NCBI GenBank assembly: GCA_020086605.1
Contig: JACBWW010000018.1
Location: 10,436,206-10,500,205 of the forward strand
Direction of reading: 5' to 3'
DNA from: Lanius collurio
Lineage: Eukaryota; Chordata; Aves; Passeriformes; Laniidae
DNA length: 64,000 nucleotides
Of this stretch, positions 1 to 49,100 are shown one piece after another (the first letter of the stretch is position 1; each line of letters begins with the position of its first letter). Made by a program: the position numbers and the translations under genes. The notes under the pieces are model-generated. The model was given only the letters and a program-made list of their open reading frames with translations, did no database searches and was not told the origin of the DNA.

Positions 1-814
1 CTGGAATCTACAAACTCCACAGTTAGTACCAACTTGGTGAATGCAACCACTGCCCAAGGCACAGCTGAGAGCACTGAACTCTGGGAACGAGCTGAGGTGG
101 GAAGACCTCCCTGGAACCTCCAGCACACCAACAGGCAGAGAAAGAGTATCTGGACTGGGTACGGGTTTGCCTACACATGCAATCTGTCACTGTGATTTTT
201 CTCAGTGTTACAAGTCAGCTGAACAGATTCCTATCCCATCCTGGCTGTTTCTGGAACCTCAGGACTTTTGTCCCTGTGCTCAGTGTATCTTCTACAACCA
301 AAATCACTCTTTTTAGGAAGACTTTTTTTCATTTTTATAAGCCTGCACATTTAATCAATTCAACCTTTCACAGCTGCACTACAAACAACAAAAACTACAA
401 ATCTGAGTATGCAATTACCAATAGTATTTCCAAGCAAAGCTAGCTTAAGCTTGAGTTCTCCAGCTGCTCAGCAGTTCCTACCCTGACCACTACATGCTGT
501 CTCATCAGCTATGCTTGTGAGCACCTGAGTCTAGAGTGGCAATTAGCACCAAAAGCAGAGAGTTAGCAATCATAACATCAGCTTCTCACCCAGACTTTCC
601 AAACAGACCTTTTCTTTCTCTGCTCTTCTATCAGCCTTATCTGCAGCAGTCACACTTTCTTTTGAAAGAAAAAAAAAAAACCCTTCCCAGATGTACACAA
701 GCAACATATAAGGAACAAACACTGTTAAATATATGACACAAAGGGGCCAGTACTACCTCTGTGTTACCAAAATGCACCACAAGAGCAACTGGCATTAAAC
801 AAATCTATTCCTTA

Positions 815-838
815 ACACACACACACACACACACACAC
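815..838. repeat. (AC)12 microsatellite
   Basis: Twelve uninterrupted AC units lie in XRN1 intron 1. It is a simple dinucleotide repeat that is probably length-polymorphic. Confidence 0.95.
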
Positions 839-2375
839 CAGTATGGCTGTTCATAAAAATCCTCCATCACAACTGGAAAAAGGCATTGCCAACTTGTTAC
901 AATTTTTTGCAGCACTGCTGCTGACACATCTTTACCTAAATTTGAAAGGCACATTGCTGGGCTTGTATTTATCCTCCAGATGCAAGAGAAATTCAACTGT
1001 TTTAGAAAGAGGAAATAGTGAAAAGAAGAAATTAGAGGCAGGATCGGGAATGATCCCCACTCAACTGCTGTAACTAGTGTTCTGCTGCACATCATGATCT
1101 TTAGTATGGTTAAAGTCAGTAACCAAACTGCTCTCATTGCTTTCAGATAAGAGAACAGTGCACAGGCAGCATTTTAAAGAGAGAAAAAAACTAAAGCTTT
1201 TATAAGGAAGCAAAATACGTAAAAAATGTTTTCTTCAAGAAGCACAGCTAAAATATGATTTAACAATAATGCTGTTTTACACAGATAGGACTTTTAATTT
1301 GGTTGTGGGTTTTTTGTTTTTCTCTTAGCATCTACTCTAGATGTCAGTATGTGTCAGTCTGTATAGTCAAGTGATCTGGAAGGGTTAAGTCGTGTTTACT
1401 GTTTATCTTAAGAGCTCTGTCTCTTTCAGAAGGCATTAAGGGTAGCACCCCCTGCTGCCACCCCCCTGGTTGAGCAGACATTGCTGCCTCTTCAGCTTGC
1501 CACAGTTCTTCAGCACAAGTTGAAAGAGGTGTGAACAGCCCAGGCTTCTGAGAAAACAGCAGGAAAGGCAGCATACACTGCTGCCACTTTGCTACAGATA
1601 GCATTAGACACTTCAGTGAAGCCCAACAAATCATAAGCAAAGACCTAAGCTTTGAAAACTGCTTTGAAACTAGCAAGAAAGGCCAAACATCCAGGCTGGG
1701 AATCACTTGAGCTGAGCATCTTAGTTACACTGACACAACAGCTATTTAATCTTTAAAAATCACAGGTGTTTAGGGAAAATGTATTAATATTCAAAAACAC
1801 TCTCAATTATAACCCATCTCAGAACATCCTTATTCAGTCCATGAAACCACATCTATGACACCAGTTGAGCATGATAATTAGAAAAGCTTGTATACAACAG
1901 GTACCAAATATGACATCTCTGAAAATATGACGTGTTTGTCCAACTGTTGCAAGTATCATTTACGGCTTTCGTTTTCCAGGCTTGAACATACTTCCCAGTT
2001 TAGCTACTAACACAAACTGTCCGACAGGCGACAACGTGGAAACGCAGCAGAGCTGTAAAACCTGTTCCTCGTCATTACCGCGCCACTGGCCGTCAGTAGC
2101 TGTAACTTTTCTGACCCCAACAATGAGTAAACTCCGACCTTGGGTTCTCCGCGGGTGCGAGGCCGCCGGGTGCTGAGGCAGCACCGCGGAGCTGCCGAGG
2201 GGAACCACAGATAGGGAAGCGAGCCCGGCTGTACTAACTACAGCGGGGCAGCCGGGCACCGCCGCGGACCGGGAGCCGCCGCGGGCTGCCCATTCCCTGG
2301 GGGAACAGCGCACTCCGGGTTCGGGACTTCTGAAACCATCGCCGGCCCCCAGCCGCAGGTTCCGGGCACTGCGGC

Positions 2376-2428
2376 CGGACAGCGGTGGGCTCGGCCCGGA
2401 CAGCGGTGGGCTCGGCCCAGACAGCCGG
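2376..2428. repeat. 21-bp tandem repeat inside the XRN1 CpG island
   Basis: Two perfect 21-bp copies (2376-2396 and 2397-2417) beginning CGGACAGCGGTGGGC are followed by a partial, diverged third copy to about 2428. The repeat lies in the first intron close to the XRN1 promoter. Confidence 0.85.
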
Positions 2429-2710
2429 ACTGTCAAGGGGCACCGAACCCCTCGCCCGCTCCTCAGCGATCGCCCACCGCGATCCCACCACTTTCGGCGG
2501 TTCCGAGCGGCGGGTCCTACCGAGCTGCAGCCGCCCCCCTGCGCCGCCCCGGGCGTCGGCGAGGCGGCCTGGGCTGGGGCTCGGTTCCGCAGGGCCGGCC
2601 AGGAACGAGGCCCCCGCGCTCGTCCTCCTCCCTCGTCCCGCCGAGGGGCCGGTAGGAACCCCCCCCGGGGCGAGCCCGTGTCAGGCAGCGGCACTCCGCC
2701 CCCAGCTCAC

Positions 2711-2785
2711 CTGATGCTCCTTCAGCACCTGGCTGAGGCAGGGATACCGCTCCGAGATCCACCGGTAGAACTTGGGGACCCCCAT
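2711..2785 (-). CDS. XRN1: XRN1 first coding exon (5'-3' exoribonuclease 1), partial gene
   Basis: XRN1 is the processive cytoplasmic 5'-3' exoribonuclease that degrades decapped mRNA and acts in P-bodies. The exon encodes exactly 25 residues beginning MGVPKFYRWISERYPCLS and ending KEHQ, followed by a GTGAGC donor in phase 0. The MGVPKFYRW start is the hallmark N-terminus of the XRN1/Rat1 nuclease family. Its first residues form part of the catalytic fold, so the ATG choice is secure. Compared with the human protein as recalled, two conservative changes are seen near the end (SQVLKEHQ for SEVVKEHQ). The rest of the gene (about 1700 residues in the family) lies off the left edge. It is transcribed in the same direction as ATR, just downstream of it. 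Confidence 0.95.
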
Positions 2786-4054
2786 GGCCACAGCTCCCCG
2801 CCGCCCTCACAGCCCCGCCGGAACCAAACACCGCGGGCCGCGCTCCGCCCTTCTTCCGGCGCGCCGCGCTGACAGCGGCCGAGCGCCCGCACCACCGAGC
2901 GAGCGGGCACAGAGCGGCGCCGGGGCGGGGCGGGCCCGGCCGGGGCGGGGCTGGCGCCGGGGCGGGCGTGGGCCGGCTCCCGGCCGTTGGGCGCCTCACC
3001 GGCCCCCGCACGCAGTGCCTGGGAGCGTAGCGAGCGCGGGGGACCCGTCGTCCCCTGCCCTGCCTCACACCGGGCCCCCGTGCCCGCACCCCGCGCAGCA
3101 AATCTGCTCCCCGCGCGATGGCCACGAACCGGTGCAGCAGCTCCCCGGACGCCTCTCTGCGCTCCGATAAACTGATAAAGACTGGGAAAAAAGCCAGCAC
3201 TCACACACGGCACCGAAAAACACCATAGTATGTTCTAAATATTTTACTAGGAAAACTCGTCACGTTTATGGGACAGTGACAACATTTCTAGATTAGCCAC
3301 TAGATCGACAGAGAAACAAACGCCCTAAAAGCAGTTGGAAACCCATTATTTTACTCTCCCAAACCTCTGGATTTCAGCTGAACAGAACACTCGAGTGTCA
3401 CACCACAGTGTGAGCCTGTGATCAAAACCTGACAGCGTTGTTTGTCTCTCAGAACAGCAGAAACAAAACCACTGTACAAAAATTCTAATGATAGCTTACT
3501 GTAGGTTAAAAGGGTATAATTTTTCCCTATCTCCCCCCCTCATTTCCCTACAATTTGGATGCCTAGAAAGCAAGCATTACTGTAAGTTAGTATTTGCCTT
3601 TCAACCATATTTATTTAATCTACTCTTGTCTATGTTAAAACATCTTTTCTGAAATCGAGTCAGAAAAACACTCCCTAGAGCCGTGCTTTTTCCAAGGGAG
3701 GGAATAGGGGCTGTGCAGAGCTCTCAGGAGCCTACAGGGATGTTACAGTCACAGCTACAATCACCTGCCTACTGCCCTGGCATTACAGCCGCACTGCCAG
3801 GGTCCTCCAACTCCCAGCTCTGTGCCGTGGCCTTCAGGAGGGTTTCTTAGAGCACTGCACTCAAGGGTTCAGAACATGGTACCACTTTACCAGTTTACTC
3901 ATGCTAAGATTTAAGATCCCAAAGGCTTTCCTAGACATAGCCAGGCTACATGGAAGGAAGCTGAAGAAAAGACTACTGCTGGAAAGAAATACTAATTATT
4001 TTTAAAAAGTCCTTCTGAATATGAGTCAGAAAAGTTGAAATAACCACTCTACAT
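2786..4054. other. Intergenic stretch between ATR 3' end and XRN1
   Basis: About 1.3 kb separates the inferred ATR poly(A) site from the XRN1 start codon; both genes are on the minus strand. The XRN1-proximal third is the CpG island and XRN1 5'UTR/promoter. From about 3170 to 4050 the DNA is AT-rich and I see no exon, RNA gene or clear repeat. Confidence 0.7.
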
Positions 4055-4462
4055 CATATCAATATTAAACTTTATTGTCATATTTTCTAATCTAAGCTAA
4101 ATGAGAAGAATGTTTACAAAAATATACAGTACTTTATAGAGTGCATCTTTCAACATCATGAAAATTTTTTATATAGTCAGACTAAGACACTTGCAGAGAC
4201 TTGCACGGTCTAATTTTTAAGCAGTTCTTATGTACTGCCTTCTACATGTGTGCAAAAGCTAAGTCCTAACACCTTAGACATCTGCATTCATAGCAGCCCT
4301 GCAAGGGCACTGAACATTTTACATAGATTTTGGATGACCATAGGACTTCTTCTGCTTGCAGCCATATATCAATGAAGTAACCAGGTACCACTGCTTCATT
4401 CCTTCCCAACAATATTACAGCTACAGCACTTGTGGATTGTATCATTCCAAAGGGAACAAATT
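4055..4462 (-). other. ATR: ATR 3' untranslated region
   Basis: This stretch follows the TGA stop of ATR. The first AATAAA on the minus strand lies about 390 nt downstream, so a short 3'UTR of roughly 0.4 kb is inferred. The exact cleavage site is not visible in the sequence; the left boundary is approximate. Confidence 0.6.
4071..4076 (-). terminator. ATR: ATR polyadenylation signal AATAAA
   Basis: A canonical AATAAA hexamer sits on the minus strand about 390 nt after the ATR stop codon. It is the first such hexamer downstream. A T-rich plus-strand context around it is compatible with a poly(A) site. Confidence 0.65.
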
Positions 4463-42385
<37,923 letters not shown>

Positions 42386-43089
42386 GGCTCCGCTTTGAAT
42401 CGGGCGGTGAGGCGCGGGGCGGGGACGGCGGGACGGCGGCCGGCAGGGCCCAAACTTCTTCCCCCCGAGCTACTCGGGTTTAACCGCTTCGTCCCCGCAC
42501 ACGGAGCGGCCGCGGCGGCTCAGGGTCGGTCCCTGATGGTTCCCGCTGGCGCCTCGCCGTCCCAGCGGGGCTCTGCTCGGCGAGGCGGTGCACGGACAGG
42601 TAACATTCAGCGGGGGCCGAGTGCACCTCGCCGAGCCTCTGCCGGTCCGGCAGCAGCACTGAGGGAGCTCCCGGCCCCTGCGGGCGCCTAGCGGAGGATG
42701 GGAGAAGGGAAGCGCCGCACTGTTGAGAGCGGCTTAAGCAAGGAGGGGACTACCCGCGCTGTGAGGGGCGGCGAGGAGGAAACTTCGGTGCCAAGGGAGC
42801 GCTCGGTGCAGCTCCCTTCTTCGGCCGCCGCCTCCCCAGGCCGGCCGTGGCAGCGCTCCCCAAGCAGGCGGGGCACACCGGAGTGCCAGGTGTGGAACAG
42901 CCCCGCCGGCCGCCGAGCCGGGCCCCGAGCACCCCCCGCCCCGGCCCGCCCCTGCCATCGCCCCGCCCGCCTGGGCTGGCCCCCGCGGCAGCAGGTGGCG
43001 GCGGGACCCGGCAGGGCGCTGGCACTGCGCGACGCGGCCGTGGGGCAGGTGGGCGGCGAGTGGGGCATAGGAGTCGCTTCTCGGGTGCT

Positions 43090-43173
43090 GCTGTGTCCCG
43101 TGTCCCGTGTCCGCCGGGAGTGAGGGCCGGGGGCGAGCGGCTTGCGGAGCTGGTGGAAGGGCGCGTTCGGCAG
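43090..43173 (+). other. PLS1: Probable PLS1 5' untranslated exon 1 (3' part)
   Basis: The strongest donor in the plus-strand half of the CpG island is CAG|GTGAGC, with the exon ending at 43173. The upstream border is arbitrary because the transcription start is unknown. No start codon for plastin lies here, so the exon would be non-coding. Alternative donors CAG|GTAACA (42600) and CAG|GTGGGC (43048) exist. Confidence 0.5.
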
Positions 43174-46100
43174 GTGAGCGGGCTCGCCGCTCCTCCGCAC
43201 AGGTAGCGGTGAGCAGCGTGCGTGAACTACTGATTTTCTTTATTATTACTACTTTCTTAGCGCTTATTGCTTTATATTATATTTCTTTTGCGAAACGTTT
43301 AAATGTGTAAAGGTGTTGATAAGAATCCCGAAAGGTGGGAGCTGCGCAGCCCCGGGCGGTGCCGATGCTGAGCGGGAGCGTGTGGCCCCACCTGGGCAGT
43401 GAGTGGGCAAACGTTCCGGAGAAAAAAGGATAGAACAAGGGGTTATGGGCAGGAGTAAACCCTAGAGAGAGTACTCGAGGGAACACTGAGCTTTGTTTTT
43501 GTCTGTAGGAGCTCCGGCTCTTCTGCATTTGTTTATGAACTTTACTTAGCGTTGTTTCTGGGCTGAAATAAAATCCTCTGTTGGCTGTTTCCACTGTGCT
43601 AGGGCTGTGTCTCTTGCATGTAAAACAGCCCACGTGTGTTTCAATTCCTTGAACCATTTCAGGTGAATGCTTTCGGGAACCTATTGCTAATACTTCATTC
43701 AGAGATGGTTATTTTTGTCCTGCAAAATACCCTTTTGTCACTTCAATAAAATTCTGCTGGCCTTTTAAAGGCTGGTAATTTGGCAAGGACCTTCAAGAAA
43801 CTTTACAAAATATGACTGGGTTTTATCTTAGTTTGTTTTTCAGCATATATTGCAATGTTTTTTACAAAGTGACTTTATAAGATATTAGTCTTTCTAGAGC
43901 CATTCCTAGAGAGAAAGCTATTTATGTAGCTATTTATGGTTTGTTAAGTAGAACTTCAGTGTTTCAGGAAGACCAAGTACATTTGGGTTTTGTTATCAGT
44001 GTTATTTTGAACACAAAATTTTCTAGACCATGTCAGTTTAAAATATCTGTTATTGTGAAAACACTATTGCGAGTGTAAATTTCCAAGACTGAAATGACAA
44101 TCACACTAAGGAAGGTGTAAACTGCACTACTTGCCAATTTGATATAGAGTTAAAACTCCCATATCATCCTCGATGGACCTAAGAGAGTTAGCAAGATACT
44201 CCTGGTATAATACGAGGTTCAAGAAGACTCTATTAGCCTAAGAAACAAGATAAATTTACTGAATCATAGGGTGATTGTTTTTGCTGGTGTGGCACAACAA
44301 GTGCCTAATAAAAAAGAGTGCTTTTGCATGGAAGTCTCTTGACTGAACAGTGAGATCATATCAGTATAGGTATTTTAGAAATGCTTCCTTTGACACAGGT
44401 AGAATGCTACATAAAGTTGTGGTGCAGCTTCTTTCAGCATTCACTAAGCATGTAATTCAGGCTTTTTCTTTTTTGTAATAAGGACTTCTAACAGTTCACT
44501 ACAGAAATCTCCTGCTCCCCGTTCTTTACTGGGAATTGTACTTCCCAGTTGTAAAGCCACATGTACTGACTTATCACCTCTTCATCAAATTTCCACAGCT
44601 ACGATGGTCTTAGAAGACTCCACATGAGAATGCCTATAACAGCTTCATTGGGCTGTGAGGATGTAAGAAGTCTCACTCACAACACCTAGTGTTCTATAAA
44701 CCCACCAGGGAAACAGCACCTGAAACGCCTGGTTTCATTTCTCACTTTTCATAAGCACCTCAATAAACTCTTAGTTCATCTCCTTGTTTCTTTCTCATCT
44801 CATTATGCTGCACTTTTATGTCTCTTGGCCCCCAGGAGGAGAAGCAGGCTTGTTATCATGCATTTGAAGAGAGTGACTAATTGCTAATTGAAGTAGTGTG
44901 CCTTGAGACCATTCGCTGTTTTCTCCCTTCCATTGCAGCTATTTCATATTGGTGAAAGGAATCTTACATGTGCAGAGCTCAGCTTGCAGAACTTGGTGTC
45001 AGGGGAAGGAATTCATGCAGATAGGTACAACTACATCTCAAATTCAGTGTATACAGCACTATCAAGATTTCTGCCAAAGCTGCTGTAACTTTTTTTTAAT
45101 ATTTCATTTTTTCCTGCTCTCTTCCCTACTTGGGCAGTCCTCTCATTGTACAGTTGCATGATTCTTCCACACTCAAGCCTCTCTTCCTTGGCTTTCATTA
45201 CTTCTTTACCACATGCCTGTGCAGGTCATTGTACTTACTTTAAGACACTGAGTGACTTTGCATTGGACCAGCAGGTCTGAGAGCACAAGAGCATGTTAAT
45301 TGTGCTTTTATCCCCTCTGTTGTTTAATTCTGAGCTGTAATTAGTGTCCTTGGGGCTCATGCGCTCTGTGGATGTATGTGAGCTGTTCCCCCAGCTGGTT
45401 AGCATGACTGCAGTTCAGTCTCAGCTGTCCTGGAGGCAGACAACAGGAGTGCATGTAAGTGCACACGTGTGTTCCTTGATGCCTTCAGGAGCTGTGAGAT
45501 GTGAGCTTACAGGCTGCTAACGGTGCTGAGGGGAAGCGCAGCCGAGGTGGTGCATGGAGGTCCTGTGAACTGTGCTAAGCAGTTTCTCTCTCTATCAGGG
45601 TGTGCTTGTGGCTCCTCGTCTGCAGGGCTGCTGTAATAACACCTGAGAGGCTGTGAGTACTTGAAGTCACCTTTCCCTATCCAGTCATGCAAGTGCTTGT
45701 CAGAGTAGGTGCCTGACCTTTGGACACTGGGCACTGCTCCTGTGCACAGTAAGAATGTGGGTTTCAGCACTCATGGGTTTTATCTCTGCCTCTGTTGCAT
45801 AGTCAACTGGGCTGCAGTGAAGTGTCACAGATTAAAATTATGTGTCACCCTGAATACTAGTCTGATGAGTAAACAAAAAAAGGTAAAAAATGGAAACAAT
45901 AAATGGCAGTAAGGACAACAGGCAAGCCAGAAACCTAAAAACATGTTGCATACATGCAGCCAAACAAAGATTAACAGGTATGAGAGGGAAAAAAGTGAGG
46001 AAAGAAAACATATAACGCTAAAATCTATTTGACTTTTATTTGTAATCTTGATGGGTCCTAGTCCTACAAGCACTTATTCGTGTTTTTTTCTATGAATAAG

Positions 46101-49100
46101 CCTACTAATATACTATTGATAATGTAAAATAAAGTATTCAAGTTATTTGGAGAGATGGCAGATTATACATTCCTTTGGAACCCAGTTTTATTATTTGTTT
46201 AGCAGCAATTAATTTTTTTTTGTTTTTCTGCAATTACTGCTTTTAAAAATAGTTGCCTATAAATGTATTTTTCTTACTTGTTTCTTGCTTCTCAGTATTT
46301 CTAGAAGTGTTATTCTTGAGGCTAGTAGCTGTGGAAGAAACTCACAGAAATGCCTTTACTACCAGTATCAGTGTATATCATTAAGACTTTTGAAGTTGAT
46401 AATTTTTGAATGAGAGTTAAAATTCATGGAATCTAGTTTCCTAAATAAAATTTACAGAATCTGGAATTTACTCTTTTAAAAAAACTTGCTGCCACAGTGA
46501 TGCTTAAACATCCCTTAATGAAGTGTAAAGCTCTGTACTAGACATGCTAAGAGAAAATTGTGCAGTGTGCACTTAAAATGTCATTTAAATTACATTTGAA
46601 ATTTCTGAGTGTTGAAATTATATAGGTTCTTTTATTCAAATATTGCTTCAATGAAAAACTGTAGTAGCTACCATTGCTCCAGTTTTCATAGTGAGAAGTT
46701 GTTGTTTTCTGAGAGATTTACTATTAGGAGCTATAATTTTCCATCTGCTTCTGTGTTCCATACTGATAAAAACTGGAATAGGGTTTATGTATGGGAATAT
46801 TGATATAAGTTCTGCTAAATGTCCACTTTTCCCTTTTTATTACTTACTATAGAAATCAGTACAATGGAGGAGGGAGAAGGGGAATTCACGTTCTTTGACC
46901 TTTTTCCATCTTTTTTTGGAAGGCAAATAAAGTAAATCTATACGCACTGGAAGTATTTATTACTTCTTTGTTCCATGGTATTTTCCCAGTACTTAGAGCT
47001 TCCACTACTCTGTGAGGATTTTGTCAATAGAATACATATCACTTAACCGCCTGCCATATGGAAATTTCTAAATTGAAAAGTTTAGGGGTAGTCTCACACA
47101 TAAGATTTCATGTGAATTCTGTGTGTAATGTTTAGTTCCACCCTTCTTACTGCAGTAATTGATTAAATAAAATACTTTCATAGCATTCACCATGACGCCT
47201 AAAATACTTTACATCCACAATAACTGTTGCCATAAAAGCTCCAAAAATCACCAGGTCTATATAAACAGATTAAATAAATGGTGGACAGGACTATCAGCAA
47301 GTAACAGAATCTGATCCAACATACAATTATCACTGGGAAGGGCTCCACTGTACTGTAGCAGATAATAAGGAAGCAATAAATTGTAAATGTAGTTCTGGGG
47401 AAAGATACTGAGCTGAGCAACTGTAATTGCTGTCCAACCTACAATCTAGGTTTGAAGACCTTCAGGTGGAAGGTGTTGTCTTATTAGCTCATTTTCAGCC
47501 TTGACATTCAAGGAGAAAACAGTCAGCTGGTGATGGTGATGTAATTTTTAAAGTGATTTTAACAATGAAAGTAACAACTGACATTAGTCACATCAGTATG
47601 GGTCAGGAATTTCACATTACAGACAGAACCACTTCTGCATTACTGGTTTCTTTACTAAGGTTTTTTAATCATTGCTGTTGCTAAATCTTTCCAAAAGGGC
47701 TTGAAAAGGAAACAGTAAAGGTAGTTTCTCTATTTGCTAGTGTATTATATCTGTGATAAAGTTACTAATTACATGATTTCAGCTTTGATTCATCTGGTCA
47801 CATGCAGGGAGTACTAAGTGTTAGCCATGGCCTTATTATTTACATAATTATTGGGTTTGCTACTTCTAAATGTAACTTGATGAACTTCTAGGGTTTTATG
47901 TGGAGGTGTGTACTTGGTTACTGCTATTACATACAGGAGAATAAAGGTATTGCATCACAATTGCTCATCAGAGAGACTGGTATTGTTAAGCCTCAGAAAT
48001 AAATTATGCATAAAGAAGATTGTGTGCTTCTCCATGCGTGCTTTTGGTGGGAAAAGGATTATCGACCCACTTTCAGGGCTCTCTTGGCAGATGTTTCCTT
48101 AATAATAATAGGCGCTAGGGGGAAAAAAAAAGCTGGATCCAGTATTTCCCACTTTCATTGAGTTACTGTATTCATCCTTTCATCTCATTAACAATCAGTG
48201 CTAAAATAGACTGATTAAAAACATTGACATGTAGAAAAGCTGAAATATTAAGTCATATGTTACCAGCAAGATTATATTTATATAATAAAAAAGAATATGT
48301 TTCTCTTGAAGATTAAGGATCTAGCTCTTTCTTTCAAACCAGGTGTTCTCTGATATGTTTTCTTTTCCAGAATTTTTATAACTTGGAATGTTTTTGTCTT
48401 GCTGATTTATCAAGCTCCTCTTCTAACTCCGCATTTCCCCTTCTCCCATTGTTTGCACATGTCCTACTGCTTCTCTTTGCACTAATTTATCGCCTCATGA
48501 CAAAGAGAAACTAAGTTCTTTCTTTCATATCCTGAAGGTAGGATGATCTAAAGTAGTATGAAGTTTTCATTTTCCATTGAGCTGATTATTTTACTTCTGC
48601 AGTGTTTCTAGTCCTTCCAAGCTTGATTTATAGAATCAAAATATATTTAATTGACGCTAGAGAGGGTTTCCTCCTCCCCTTCCAGGTCATATGATGTATT
48701 CAGTGAGAAATAACTGAATATGAAGATGTATTTAATTTTACTTATCATCACCCTTATCAGCCACTTAATTGTGGCTGAGAATTTAATTGTATGGGGCAGA
48801 ATATTTTTCACGCCCCAAATTACAAAATGTTAGAGTGCATAGATCATATCAATAATTCTTTTTTTTTGTAAAAGAGAATTATCTTTTAAATCTTCTAAAA
48901 AACTCCCTCCTTTTAAAAAGACTTGTCACTTGGAGTTGTATATAGAGGTACTACTTCACTAGTTCAAGACCTATTGGACAAATTTTTCTAAAAGCTGATA
49001 ATCTTCTTCATCTTAATAATTGACATTTTTATATCTTTGATCTTTCAAAAGGGATTTCATTATTCTGCTATTATCAGAGATTAAAAAAGTAATTAAAACT

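Larger units (their letters stand above)
1..2710 (-). other. XRN1: XRN1 intron 1 (5' part, incomplete)
   Basis: This stretch lies downstream of the first XRN1 exon on the minus strand and continues beyond the left edge. I searched for the next XRN1 exon (which should encode the conserved IPEFDNLYLDMNG segment) and did not see it, so the whole stretch is read as intron. It is AT-rich up to about 2140, with an AC microsatellite at 815-838. It then becomes GC-rich where the promoter CpG island reaches into the intron. No other gene is recognisable; the open frames in it have no family features. Confidence 0.7.
2140..3130. promoter_or_regulatory. XRN1: CpG island at the XRN1 promoter
   Basis: About 1 kb of very GC-rich, CpG-dense sequence surrounds the XRN1 start codon, flanked on both sides by AT-rich DNA. 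GGGGCGGG-type GC boxes are clustered at 2921-2969, upstream of the gene on the minus strand. An ETS-like CCGGAAG (minus strand) lies near 2853-2859. No TATA box is seen, as is usual for a housekeeping gene. The transcription start is inferred to lie between about 2800 and 2950 but cannot be fixed from sequence. Confidence 0.85.

Noticed and set aside
1344..1706. 120-codon minus-strand frame in XRN1 intron 1, considered as an XRN1 exon
   Set aside because: It does not match the conserved XRN1 sequence expected after the first exon and has no fitting splice sites in phase 0.
1960..3213. Long open frames (up to 244 codons) on both strands in the XRN1 CpG island
   Set aside because: GC-rich DNA lacks stop codons by composition. 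The translations are Pro/Arg/Ala/Gly-rich with no family motif, and they overlap the real XRN1 exon in other frames.
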